Shown: positions 8,258 through 16,154 of the stretch, in pieces
Layout: each line of letters opens with the position of its first letter
Numbering within the stretch: the first letter of the stretch is position 1
DNA from: Desulfovibrio sp.
GTDB taxonomy: Bacteria > Desulfobacterota > Desulfovibrionia > Desulfovibrionales > Desulfovibrionaceae
Length of the DNA stretch: 21,124 nucleotides
Direction of reading: 5' to 3'
Assembly: GCF_019424165.1 (NCBI RefSeq)
Contig: NZ_JAHZAA010000013.1
Span: forward strand, 1 to 21,124
The notes under the pieces: model-generated
What the model saw: only the letters and a program-made list of their open reading frames with translations
Told to the model about the DNA's origin: nothing
The model's database searches: none
Translations under genes and position numbers: made by a program

Positions 8258-9213
8258 GCCGCGCCCCCGCTGCCTGCCGGAACCGGGCCGTTGGGGGACC
8301 GCACAAGACGACGGAGCACAAGGCTTGCCCCCGTGTTCACGGCCAAAAGCACCAGCCCTGCGGCAAAAAGGGAATTATAGGCAGCCCCGCCCACTTCATT
8401 GGCCGTTACCAGAGCCATGTGTGCCGTGAGGCTGCGCATGCTCTCGGCAAGACCGCCGGGAACCTGGGTGGCGTTGCCCGCCAGCATGAGAGGAATGAGC
8501 GTATCGCCCACTGCCCTGCCAAAGCCCAGTACCGCGGCGCTGGCGAGGACACGCCCCGAACCGGGGAGCACAAAAAGGCGCAGCAGGTCAAGACGGGTGA
8601 ACCCCAGGGCCAGCCCCCAGGGGCAGAGGCGTTCCAGCCGGGGACGCAGCCCGGCCATGAGTATGAGCACCATGGTGGGCAGAACAAGCAGAACCAGCAT
8701 TACAGCCGCAGAGGCCAGACACATGCCCGTGCCGCCCAGCACGGTGCGCGCCAGGGGCGTAAGCAGAAATACGGCGGCAAAGCCGTAAACAACGGTGGGA
8801 ATCGTCGTCATGAAGCGGATCAGGCCGTGCACAAAGCCCCTCAGGGGACGCGCCGGGGCGCTTTCTTCAGTGAGCAGCCAGCAGGCCAGCCCCAGGGCCA
8901 GAGGCCAGCCCAACCCCAGAGCCAGTACAGCCAAAGCCAGAGAACCCACACACATGGGCAGAATGCCAAACCGCCCTTGAGAGGGCAGCCACAGCCAGTC
9001 CAGCGGGCCACCGGCCCCCAGGGAGCTTATGGTGGGCAGGGCCGCCGCCAGCACCATCATGAAAAGCAGAGCCACAGCCAGCACTGCCAGCCAGGCGGCC
9101 AGCAGCAGAAGGCGGCCGGGACTGTCGGTATGATCCCGTATATGGCGGCCCGCAGCCGGAAGCGCCGCGGCGCTTCCGGCCTGGCGGACGGAACAGTCCC
9201 TATTTCTTGACAT
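8254..9213 (-). CDS. pstC: Phosphate ABC transporter permease PstC
   Basis: This is the second inner-membrane permease of the phosphate importer. The product is 319 aa with several membrane segments, the PstC-type stretch FMTTIPTVVYGFAAVFLL, and the coupling region FGRAVGDTLIPLMLAGNA. The ATG at 9213 lies 14 nt inside the end of pstS and has no visible ribosome binding site. No other ATG, GTG or TTG occurs in frame before the first membrane segment, so I keep it. Ribosomes finishing pstS probably restart here. A 26-bp palindrome (9155-9180) lies within the first codons. The extra hydrophilic N-terminus (about 30 residues) is of uncertain value. Confidence 0.88.
   Translation of the reverse strand: MSRNRDCSVRQAGSAAALPAAGRHIRDHTDSPGRLLLLAAWLAVLAVALLFMMVLAAALPTISSLGAGGPLDWLWLPSQGRFGILPMCVGSLALAVLALGLGWPLALGLACWLLTEESAPARPLRGFVHGLIRFMTTIPTVVYGFAAVFLLTPLARTVLGGTGMCLASAAVMLVLLVLPTMVLILMAGLRPRLERLCPWGLALGFTRLDLLRLFVLPGSGRVLASAAVLGFGRAVGDTLIPLMLAGNATQVPGGLAESMRSLTAHMALVTANEVGGAAYNSLFAAGLVLLAVNTGASLVLRRLVRSPNGPVPAGSGGAA
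9155..9180. promoter_or_regulatory. Perfect 26-bp GC-rich palindrome after pstS
   Basis: The 26 bases equal their own reverse complement and can fold into an 11-bp stem with a cgcg loop. It begins 20 nt past the pstS stop, inside the pstC reading frame. A hairpin here is well placed to protect the 3' end of a pstS-only mRNA and to lower pstC translation. That would give more binding protein than permease, as is common in ABC operons. The function is inferred. Confidence 0.6.
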
Positions 9214-10036
9214 AGGGGATGTAGCCGGCTTCGGAGACTATTTCCTGTCCGGCGGGAGTGAAGATATAGTCCACAAAGGCTTTGGTGAGGCCTTGCGGTT
9301 CGCCCTTGGTATTCATGTACAGAAGACGCGTGACCTTGTACTCGCCCGATGCGGCGTTTTCCTGACTGGGGGTCGCGCCGTCAATGCTTATGCCCTTGAT
9401 GCTGTTATCCAGATGGCCGATGCCCACATAACCGATGGCGTTGGGATCCTGACTGATGGATGTTTTCATGGCTCCGTTGGAGCTGACCACGTTGGCTTTG
9501 GATGCAGCAACTCCCTTGTCCATGGCGCGTTCTTCAAAGGTTTCGCGCGTGCCGCTGCCGTCTTCGCGCACATAGAGGGATATGGGAGCGTCAACGCCGC
9601 CCACTTCCTTCCAGTTGGTTATTTTGCCGGAAAAAATGTCCTTTATCTGGGCCTTGGTCAGCCCCGCGACCTTGTTGGCCGGATTGACGGCCACAGCTAC
9701 GCCGTCAATGGCAAAAGGAAAGGTCACAAGACCGTATTTTTCCACTTCCGCAGGCTTGAGGGCACGACCGGTATTGCCGATCTGCACAATGCCCTCGCCC
9801 ACTTTCTGCACGCCCACGCCAGAACCGCCCCCTGCCACAGTAATGCGTATATCCGGGTTAACGGCCATGATCTGCCGGGCGGCCTCTTTCATAACAGGAA
9901 TGTGGGCCGTGCCGCCCGCAATATCCACAACCCCCTTCTGTCCTTTAAAGGCGTCCAGAGGTGCGGAAGGCGAAGCGGCAAAGGCCGTGCCGAGGCCGCA
10001 CATAAGCAGAACAGCCGCAAGAATTACACGTTTCAT
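9200..10036 (-). CDS. pstS: Phosphate ABC transporter, periplasmic phosphate-binding protein
   Basis: It binds phosphate in the periplasm and delivers it to PstCA. The product is 278 aa with a signal peptide (MKR, a hydrophobic core, and a likely cut after AFA near residue 20). Phosphate-binding features are AGGGSGVGVQ (68-77 region), the FAIDGVAVAVNP strand, and the DGSGTRETFEERA loop. The ATG at 10036 has TAGGAG about 6-7 nt upstream. It is the first gene of pstSCAB. I found no convincing Pho box in the 547-nt upstream gap, so regulation by phosphate is expected from the family but not seen. Confidence 0.95.
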   Translation of the reverse strand: MKRVILAAVLLMCGLGTAFAASPSAPLDAFKGQKGVVDIAGGTAHIPVMKEAARQIMAVNPDIRITVAGGGSGVGVQKVGEGIVQIGNTGRALKPAEVEKYGLVTFPFAIDGVAVAVNPANKVAGLTKAQIKDIFSGKITNWKEVGGVDAPISLYVREDGSGTRETFEERAMDKGVAASKANVVSSNGAMKTSISQDPNAIGYVGIGHLDNSIKGISIDGATPSQENAASGEYKVTRLLYMNTKGEPQGLTKAFVDYIFTPAGQEIVSEAGYIPYVKK

Positions 10037-10583
10037 GACAGTCTCCTACGGTTAGCGTGAACAAAAAGCGCGGACGCGCCACGCAGTGAACAGCAACAGA
10101 CGCGATTGCGCCGCCGGGAGTCAGGTAGAAGATGGAAAGCCGCCCTTACGGCGCAGAACGAAAACTGCCCGCTAGACGAGCAAGGGAGACATCCAGCCCC
10201 ACCCCACAGGCGGTCAGGTGATGCCGGAAAAAAAGAACAGAGGTTCCTGTGCGACCAGCGCCGGCATGCCCGGCAGACTGACCACATTAACCGCGCAAAC
10301 CGCAACAGCGGCACACCCGGCGCTTCGCGGCAAAGCCGCGTGGAACCTGAAAGGAATACCCATGACTCGGGTTTATCTGATGCGCGGGGACCGGTCAAGC
10401 CGCGCCGGGGCATCCCCGCCTTCTCCGCCCGGACGTTTTTGGGCATGAGCGAAAAACAAGGGCGCAACAGCACGCCTTCGTCCAGAACAGTGCCGTCACA
10501 AAATGAATTCCCTTGTCATGTCTGGCATATCCAGGAGAAGCTCAACGCAGGGTTGCCAGGAAAAACGCGTGCGACGGCATTGC
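10037..10583. other. 547-nt gap between pstS and tatD
   Basis: I see no supported gene on either strand; the open frames present are unlike any protein I recognise. It must hold the pstS promoter on the minus strand, but I cannot point to confident -35/-10 or Pho boxes. Structured elements are a 6-bp hairpin with a 3-nt loop (10326-10340), a gccgg/ccggc hairpin (10260-10274), and the minus-strand terminator-like site at 10228-10248. The length would allow a structured leader or small RNA. I recognised no known riboswitch. Confidence 0.45.
10228..10248 (-). terminator. Possible terminator or attenuator between tatD and pstS
   Basis: On the minus strand a 6-bp stem with one G-T pair (10248-10243 with 10238-10233, loop ctct) runs straight into seven T (10234-10228). 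A second hairpin lies just before it at 10260-10274. It could end the tatD transcript 336 nt past the stop, or act in the pstS leader. The stem is short. Confidence 0.35.
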
Positions 10584-11405
10584 CTACAGGCCGAAAAAAC
10601 GCCGGGCATTGGTACCGCACTGCCGCCACAGTTCTTCCACATCCTGCCCGCGCGCTTCCGCCACCGCCCGCGCCGTAAACACTGTAAAAGCAGGTTCGTT
10701 GCGCTTGCCACGCCAGGGTACAGGAGCAAGATACGGAGCGTCTGTTTCCAGCATGAGCCGGTCGGATGGAATGCAGGCCACGGCTTCGCGCAGTTCTTCA
10801 TTGGCCTTGTAGGTCACGGGGCCGGGTACAGACACATGCCAGCCGTTGTGCACGATGCGCCGGGCCAGGTCCGGCCCTTTGCCAAAACAGTGCCACAGCA
10901 GCGGATAACCGGCAAAGCCCTGCGATTCCAAAACCATGAGCGTCTCTTCTTCAGCCTCGCGGCAGTGAATTACCACAGGGAGTTCCAGTTCACGGGCCAG
11001 CCTGAGCTGTGCGGTAAAAACCTCGTACTGCACTTCGCGGGGGCAATCGTCCCAGTAGAAATCCAGGCCGATTTCGCCCACGGCCTTGAGGCGCGGCTCC
11101 TCCGCAAAAGCCCGGCGCATGGCTTCGATAACCTCGGGTGTGCAGTCCCGCCCATGGCAGGGGTGCACGCCAAGCAGAAAGAAAACCTGTGGGTGATCCG
11201 CAAAATAGTGCTGCCGGGCGGCGAGATGGTCGGGGTTGAGAAAAACATTGCCCACGTGGCTTATGCCGCAGGCAGCGGCCCTTTCCAGCACGGCTTCGCG
11301 GTCCAGGTCAAATTCCTCGCCGTCCAGATGGGCGTGGCTGTCGACACCTTCCGGCGGCAGGGGAACAGAAACGGGATCAATGCGGTTGGTGGATTTTTTC
11401 GACAT
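10584..11405 (-). CDS. tatD: TatD family metal-dependent hydrolase
   Basis: This is a cytoplasmic amidohydrolase-fold enzyme; family members are metal-dependent DNases/phosphohydrolases. The product is 273 aa. The metal-site residues are visible in order: DSHAHLD (22-28) with H24 and H26, E111 in GEIGLDFYWD, H147 in IHCRE, H172 in WHCF, and D222 in LETDAPYLAP. It ends with the typical RGKRNEP and NARRFF stretches. The paralogue (TatD, YcfH or YjjV type) cannot be settled by eye; the ETDAPYLAP...RGKRNEP tail favours the YcfH type. The ATG at 11405 has GAGG 6-7 nt upstream. It is divergent from the UDP-glucuronate decarboxylase gene. Confidence 0.88.
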   Translation of the reverse strand: MSKKSTNRIDPVSVPLPPEGVDSHAHLDGEEFDLDREAVLERAAACGISHVGNVFLNPDHLAARQHYFADHPQVFFLLGVHPCHGRDCTPEVIEAMRRAFAEEPRLKAVGEIGLDFYWDDCPREVQYEVFTAQLRLARELELPVVIHCREAEEETLMVLESQGFAGYPLLWHCFGKGPDLARRIVHNGWHVSVPGPVTYKANEELREAVACIPSDRLMLETDAPYLAPVPWRGKRNEPAFTVFTARAVAEARGQDVEELWRQCGTNARRFFGL

Positions 11406-11436
11406 GCTTACCTCGCGCCGTTACATAACAACGTGT

Positions 11437-11491
11437 GCGGGCAAGGGCAAGGCCCGCAGCAGCGCCATTGCCAAGACAGGGCAATAGCGCT
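11437..11491. promoter_or_regulatory. Two inverted repeats in the tatD/decarboxylase divergent promoter region
   Basis: The 146-bp divergent region holds gcgggc/gcccgc (11437-11442 with 11452-11457), then a longer inverted repeat, 11461-11472 with 11480-11491, that matches at 11 of 12 positions around a 7-nt centre. The second is symmetrical enough to be an operator for a dimeric regulator, or a hairpin in either leader. The T-rich DNA following at 11502-11541 should hold the rightward promoter, but no clean -35/-10 pair stands out. Confidence 0.4.
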
Positions 11492-11551
11492 ATGCTGAAC
11501 TGGTTTTGTTGTCCTAATTTTTGATTTAACACCACTTTTTCCGGGGGGAAT

Positions 11552-12508
11552 ATGCATCTCCGCAAACGTATACTGGTCTCGGGCGGTTCGGGTTTTCTCG
11601 GTTCGCACCTGTGTGAAAGACTGCTCAACGAGGGGCATGAAGTCCTCTGCGTGGACAACTTCTTTTCCAGCGCCCGCGCCAATGTGGAGGAATTTCTCGA
11701 TAACAGAAGATTCGAGCTCATCCGCCACGATGTGACTTTTCCCCTGTATGTGGAAGTGGACGAAATCTACAATCTGGCCTGCCCGGCCTCGCCCATCCAC
11801 TACCAGCACGACCCCGTGCAGACCATCAAGACCTGCGTTCACGGGGCCATCAACATGCTGGGCCTGGCCAAGCGGCTCAAGGCGCGCATCTATCAGGCGT
11901 CCACCAGCGAAGTGTACGGTGATCCCGAAATACACCCGCAGACCGAAGATTACTGGGGCCATGTGAATCCCAACGGCATCCGTTCGTGCTACGATGAAGG
12001 CAAGCGCTGCGCCGAAGCCCTGTTTTTCTCTTACTGGCGGCAGGACAGCCTGCCCATCAAGGTGGGGCGCATCTTTAATACCTACGGCCCCAAAATGCAC
12101 CCCAACGACGGGCGTGTGGTGTCCAACTTCATCATTCAGGCGCTCAAGGGCCAGCCCATCACCATTTACGGCGACGGCAGCCAGACGCGCTCTTTCTGTT
12201 ATGTAGATGACCTGATCGAGTGCATGGTGCGCTTTATGGCTTCGCCCGACGACTTCATCGGCCCGATGAATATGGGCAACCCCGGCGAATTCACCATTCG
12301 CGAGCTGGCAGAAAAGGTCGTGGACATGACCGGCAGCAAGTCCGTGATCAGTTACGAACCGCTGCCCGGCGACGATCCCAAACAGCGGCGGCCCGACATT
12401 ACGCTGGCCCGCGAAAAACTCGGCTGGGAGCCGCAGGTCAAACTGGAAGACGGTTTGAAAAAAACCATCGCCTACTTTGACAGCATGTTAAAACTTGGCA
12501 TGGCCTGA
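11552..12508 (+). CDS. uxs: UDP-glucuronate decarboxylase (UDP-xylose synthase)
   Basis: This extended short-chain dehydrogenase/reductase converts UDP-glucuronate to UDP-xylose with bound NAD+, for surface polysaccharide synthesis. The product is 318 aa. The NAD-binding GGSGFLG is at 11-17, the catalytic triad region is STSE (117-120) with Y147 and K151 (YDEGK), and RIFNTYGP and DGSQTRSFCYVDDL are typical of the family. It lacks the N-terminal extension of eukaryotic forms. ATG 11552 has a GGGGGG ribosome site. It is 26 nt upstream of the hyfB-like gene on the same strand, so read-through into the complex genes is likely although the functions look unrelated. Confidence 0.92.
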   Translation: MHLRKRILVSGGSGFLGSHLCERLLNEGHEVLCVDNFFSSARANVEEFLDNRRFELIRHDVTFPLYVEVDEIYNLACPASPIHYQHDPVQTIKTCVHGAINMLGLAKRLKARIYQASTSEVYGDPEIHPQTEDYWGHVNPNGIRSCYDEGKRCAEALFFSYWRQDSLPIKVGRIFNTYGPKMHPNDGRVVSNFIIQALKGQPITIYGDGSQTRSFCYVDDLIECMVRFMASPDDFIGPMNMGNPGEFTIRELAEKVVDMTGSKSVISYEPLPGDDPKQRRPDITLAREKLGWEPQVKLEDGLKKTIAYFDSMLKLGMA

Positions 12509-12534
12509 CCATTGCCTGAAGGCCACCCTACGCC

Positions 12535-14583
12535 ATGACGCTCTTTATCATAACCCTGCTTGTCCTGGCGGCGGCTGCCGCCGCCATGGCCCTGTTCGCG
12601 CTGCTGCCCTCTCCGGCGGGCAGCAGCCGGGCCGCCAACCTGCTTGGCTCCTGTGGAGCCGCGGCGGGCTGTCTGGCGGGCCTGTGCGCGCTGGCCTTCG
12701 CCCCCTGGAGCGAGGCTGTCTCTCTGCGCCTGCCCTGGGGCCTGCCCGTGGGGGCCTGTATTCTGGGGCTTGACCCCTTGAGCCGCATTTTTCTGCTGCC
12801 GGTTTTCGGCCTCGGTTTTGTGTGCGCCGTGTCCGGTGGTCTGGCATTGCGGCATACCCACCCGCAGGAACACAATCTGGCAGCGCACTGGTTTTTTTAC
12901 ATCCTGCTGATTCTCGGGCTGGCGCTTGTCATGGCGGCGCGTGATGCCGTACTTTTCATGCTGGCCTGGGAGCTTATGTCTCTCGCGCCGTTTTTTCTCA
13001 TTGAATTTAATGATGGCGACCGGCAGGTGCGCGACGCCTCATGGGTCTATCTGGTGGCGGCCCACCTTGGGGCCGTGGTTCTTATGGCCTTTTTTGTGCT
13101 GCTCTGGCAGAGCACGGGAACCACATCGCTTGACATTCTTCAGGGCGGTGCGGTCATGCAGGGGGTGGCGCGCGACGCCGGCTCCGGTGTACTGACAGCC
13201 CTTTTTGCACTGGCTGTGCTCGGCTTTGGGGCCAAGGCCGGGCTTGCGCCCATGCACGTCTGGCTGCCCGAAGCACACCCCGCCGCACCAAGCCATGTTT
13301 CGGCCCTGCTCTCCGGAGCCATGATCAACGCGGGCCTGTACGGCATCATTCGCAGCCTCAGCCTGCTGGCCGCGCCCGGCGAAGCTCCCGAATGGTGGGG
13401 CTGGACCCTGCTGCTGCTGGGCCTTGCCACCGGCCTGATCGGCATTCTGAAAGCGCTGGGCCAGAGCAATCTCAAACGCCTGCTGGCCTATTCCAGCGTA
13501 GAAAACATGGGACTCATGCTCATGGGCGTAGGCGCGGGCCTCATAGGCATGGCCTGTGGCAATGCCTGGATAGCCACCCTCGGCTTTGCGGGCAGTCTTA
13601 TGCACATGCTGAACCACGCGGGTTTCAAGGGGCTGCTTTTTCTGTCCGCCGGTGAAGTGCTGCATGCCACAGGCACTGTGCGCATGGAGCAACTGGGCGG
13701 CCTGCAAAAACGCCTGCCCCTGCTTGGCGCGGCCTTTGCCCTGGGAGCAGCGGCCATTGCCTGCCTGCCGCCTCTTAACGGTTTTGCGGGCGAATTTGTA
13801 CTGGCGCTTTCGCTGCTGGACGGGCCAAGCCTGCCCGGCGTGGAACGGCAAGTGGGACTTTTGCTGGCGCTGGTAACCCTTGCTCTCATCAGCGGCCTTG
13901 CCGCCGCCCTGTATGCCAAGGCCTACGGCATCACCTTTCTTGGCGAGCCGCGCTCGGGCTTTGCGGCCAATGCCCGCCCCGCAGGCTGGCGAACCCTCTG
14001 GCCTCTCGCCCTGCCCGCAGCGGTCTGCGTGCTTGGCGGCCTGGCGGCTCCGCTCTTTTTTGACCTTGCCTCCATGACGGGGCTGGCCGCCCTGCCCATG
14101 CCCAACGACATGCAGGCCGGCGCCCTGGCAGGCCAGGAACAGATGCGCGCCAGTCTTGCCATGGTATCGCTGGTCGGCTCCATTGCCCTGGGGCTTGCCC
14201 TGGCAGGCATTATCCTGCGCAAGAGGCTGCTCAAAAGGCGCAGCGTGGGCAGCATGCCTACCTGGGGCTGCGGCTATCAGGGCGGTACGGCCCGCATCCA
14301 GTACACTGATGCGGGATTTTCCGAACCGCTCGGCAAAATATTTGCGCCCGGCATGGGCCTGAAAGTGCGCATGCAACTGGATGCACGGCTGTTCCCCGGC
14401 AAGGGGAACCTGAGCGTTTCCGCCCCCGACCGCATGCGCAACTCCATCTACGATCCGCTTTTTGAAGGCATAGAGCGCCTGTGCAATGCCTGTAAAATCA
14501 TGCAGCACGGCAAAATACATCTTTATATTCTTTACATTCTCGCCACAGTTGTGGGTTTGCTTGTATGGGGGCTGAGCGCATGA
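12535..14583 (+). CDS. hyfB: Hydrogenase-4/Ehr-type membrane subunit B (NuoL/M-like ion pump)
   Basis: This large integral membrane protein (682 aa) is of the antiporter-like NuoL/NuoM/MrpD family, probably one of two ion-translocating subunits of the complex encoded here. It has many hydrophobic segments. The key charged residues are E146 in AWELMS, K234 in FGAKAGLAPMHVWLPEAHP, and the KRLLAYSSVENMG segment (314-325). The long C-terminal extension, with GCGYQGGTARIQYTDAGFSEPL, is typical of HyfB/HycC. The ATG at 12535 has only a weak upstream purine stretch, which suggests translation coupled to the preceding gene. Its stop overlaps the next start by 4 nt. The hyf name is given by similarity, since the complex is probably not a true hydrogenase. 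Confidence 0.9.
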   Translation: MTLFIITLLVLAAAAAAMALFALLPSPAGSSRAANLLGSCGAAAGCLAGLCALAFAPWSEAVSLRLPWGLPVGACILGLDPLSRIFLLPVFGLGFVCAVSGGLALRHTHPQEHNLAAHWFFYILLILGLALVMAARDAVLFMLAWELMSLAPFFLIEFNDGDRQVRDASWVYLVAAHLGAVVLMAFFVLLWQSTGTTSLDILQGGAVMQGVARDAGSGVLTALFALAVLGFGAKAGLAPMHVWLPEAHPAAPSHVSALLSGAMINAGLYGIIRSLSLLAAPGEAPEWWGWTLLLLGLATGLIGILKALGQSNLKRLLAYSSVENMGLMLMGVGAGLIGMACGNAWIATLGFAGSLMHMLNHAGFKGLLFLSAGEVLHATGTVRMEQLGGLQKRLPLLGAAFALGAAAIACLPPLNGFAGEFVLALSLLDGPSLPGVERQVGLLLALVTLALISGLAAALYAKAYGITFLGEPRSGFAANARPAGWRTLWPLALPAAVCVLGGLAAPLFFDLASMTGLAALPMPNDMQAGALAGQEQMRASLAMVSLVGSIALGLALAGIILRKRLLKRRSVGSMPTWGCGYQGGTARIQYTDAGFSEPLGKIFAPGMGLKVRMQLDARLFPGKGNLSVSAPDRMRNSIYDPLFEGIERLCNACKIMQHGKIHLYILYILATVVGLLVWGLSA

Positions 14584-15521
14584 GACAGGACATAGCCGTC
14601 TATTTCGTGCAGTTTGCGCTGGCTCTTGTTCTGGCTCCGCTGCTGCCCGGCATCATCAACAGGGTCAAGGCCAAGTTCGCCGGCAGGCATGGCAAGCCCC
14701 TGCTGCAAACCTATTATGACCTCGCGCGGCTCATGCGCAAGGGCGAAGTCATCAGCCGTACCACCACCTGGGTTTTTGCCTGCGGTCCCGCAGTGGCGCT
14801 GGCCACCGCCCTTTGCGCCATTGCCCTGCTGCCGCTGGGCGGGGCGACCTCGCCACTGGCTTTCGGCGGCGACTTTATTCTGGCAGCCTATCTGCTGGGC
14901 ATGGGGCGCTTTGCCATCATGCTTTCGGCCCTTGATACCGGCTCGGCCTTTGAGGGCATGGGCGCAAGCCGTGAAGCCACCTTCGCGGCACTGGCGGAAC
15001 CACTTTTTTTTCTGGCGCTGCTGGTGCTTACCAGCGTCACCCTGGATATGGGAAGCGGCCCGCACGCGGCCTTTTCGCTTTCATCCATGTTCGGGGGGCA
15101 GATTGCCGGAGCCTGGGCCATGGGCCGGGGTGAACTTCTGCTTTTGCCCTGCATTTTCTTTATTCTGCTGCTGGTGGAAAACTGCCGCATTCCTGTGGAT
15201 GATCCCAATACCCACCTGGAACTGACGATGATTCACGAGGTTATGGTGCTGGACCATTCCGGTCCCAACCTGGCCATGATTGTTTACGGCGCGGCGCTCA
15301 AACTGTGGTTTTTCGCGGCGCTTATCGCCGGACTGGTTACCCCCGCCCTGCCCCTGTGGCAGCAGGCAGGGCTGCGCGTGCTCATCGTGCTGCTGCTGGC
15401 CGTGGTGGTGGGCATTGTGGAATCTGTCATGGCGCGTCTGCGCATGGACCGTGTGCCTTACCTGCTCGGCGGCGCATCGGCCATGGCTGCGCTAGCGCTC
15501 ATCCTGACCCAGGCGAGGTAG
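14580..15521 (+). CDS. hyfC: Hydrogenase-4/Ehr-type membrane subunit C (NuoH-like)
   Basis: This membrane anchor is homologous to HycD/HyfC and NuoH and docks the peripheral Fe-S arm to the membrane. The product is 313 aa with about eight hydrophobic segments. GKPLLQTYYDLARLMRKG near the N-terminus and the CRIPVDDPNTHLELTMIHEV motif, with its acidic residues, are the family hallmarks. I chose the ATG at 14580, which overlaps the hyfB stop as ATGA and has a G-rich ribosome site. An ATG at 14565 in the same frame is possible but lacks one. Confidence 0.92.
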   Translation: MRQDIAVYFVQFALALVLAPLLPGIINRVKAKFAGRHGKPLLQTYYDLARLMRKGEVISRTTTWVFACGPAVALATALCAIALLPLGGATSPLAFGGDFILAAYLLGMGRFAIMLSALDTGSAFEGMGASREATFAALAEPLFFLALLVLTSVTLDMGSGPHAAFSLSSMFGGQIAGAWAMGRGELLLLPCIFFILLLVENCRIPVDDPNTHLELTMIHEVMVLDHSGPNLAMIVYGAALKLWFFAALIAGLVTPALPLWQQAGLRVLIVLLLAVVVGIVESVMARLRMDRVPYLLGGASAMAALALILTQAR

Positions 15522-15525
15522 AAGC

Positions 15526-16149
15526 ATGGAATCTCTTTTGCAATCCTGCCTGTTTCTGCTCATGCTGAACAACCTGCTCATGCTGGGTACAACACGGCTT
15601 ATGTGGCTCATACGCCTTACCGCGTTTCAGGGCATATTGCTGGCGGCCATGCTGCTCAGCATGGACCATGCCCTGCTGGCCGGGGCCGTGCTGCTGATCA
15701 AGGGAGCTCTGCTGCCGGGGCTGCTGTGGCGTACCCGCGAGCGTCTGCATGCCCATCAGCGTATGCGCCCCCGCCTGCATGTGGCCGTAGGGGTGCTGGC
15801 CGGCATGGGGGGGCTTGTGCTTTCGCTGTGGCTTGAAGCCAGGCTGTTGACCCTGCCTGCCCTTTTTCCGCCGCTGCTGCTGCCCACGGCGCTGACCACA
15901 CTTTCTTGCGGGCTTATCCTTGTGGTGGGGCGCACTACGGCCCTGGCCCAGGTCATCGGCTATCTCGTGGCGGAAAACGGCATTTTTTTGCTGGGCATGC
16001 CCCTGATGACGGCAGGGACCATCTGGTTTGAACTGGCGCTTCTGCTGGACGTGTTTGTGGCTGTCTTTGTTATGGGCATTGCCATCAACCACATCAGCAA
16101 TACCTTTGAATCCATTGATGTAGGCCGCTTTCGCAGCCTCAGGGATTGA
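15526..16149 (+). CDS. hyfE: Hydrogenase-4/Ehr-type membrane subunit E
   Basis: This is a small integral membrane protein (207 aa, about six hydrophobic segments) of the HyfE family, distantly related to NuoK-like subunits. The features are an N-terminal LNNLLMLGTTRLMWLIR segment, AVLLIKGALLPGLLWR with a membrane lysine, and the GYLVAENGIFLLG stretch containing a conserved-type acidic residue. The C-terminal part is HISNTFESID. The ATG at 15526 has GAGG 7 nt upstream, within the end of hyfC; the gap to hyfC is 4 nt. Confidence 0.9.
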   Translation: MESLLQSCLFLLMLNNLLMLGTTRLMWLIRLTAFQGILLAAMLLSMDHALLAGAVLLIKGALLPGLLWRTRERLHAHQRMRPRLHVAVGVLAGMGGLVLSLWLEARLLTLPALFPPLLLPTALTTLSCGLILVVGRTTALAQVIGYLVAENGIFLLGMPLMTAGTIWFELALLLDVFVAVFVMGIAINHISNTFESIDVGRFRSLRD

Positions 16150-16154
16150 CGGCC

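Noticed and set aside
7957..9210. Plus-strand frame of 417 codons opposite pstA and pstC
   Set aside because: Its Gln/Arg/His-rich composition is the antisense of membrane-protein codons; the opposite strand carries obvious permeases.
10060..10200. Cobalamin-type riboswitch box upstream of pstS
   Set aside because: A sequence slightly like the B12 box occurs (ggagtcaggtaga), but the other conserved elements are missing and the strand is wrong for pstS.
10106..10678. Plus-strand frames in the pstS-tatD gap
   Set aside because: No ribosome site, low-complexity Arg/Pro-rich content, partly antisense to tatD; no family resemblance.
13039..14520. Minus-strand frame of 493 codons opposite the hyfB-like gene
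   Set aside because: Antisense shadow of a membrane protein; no start signal or recognisable motif.
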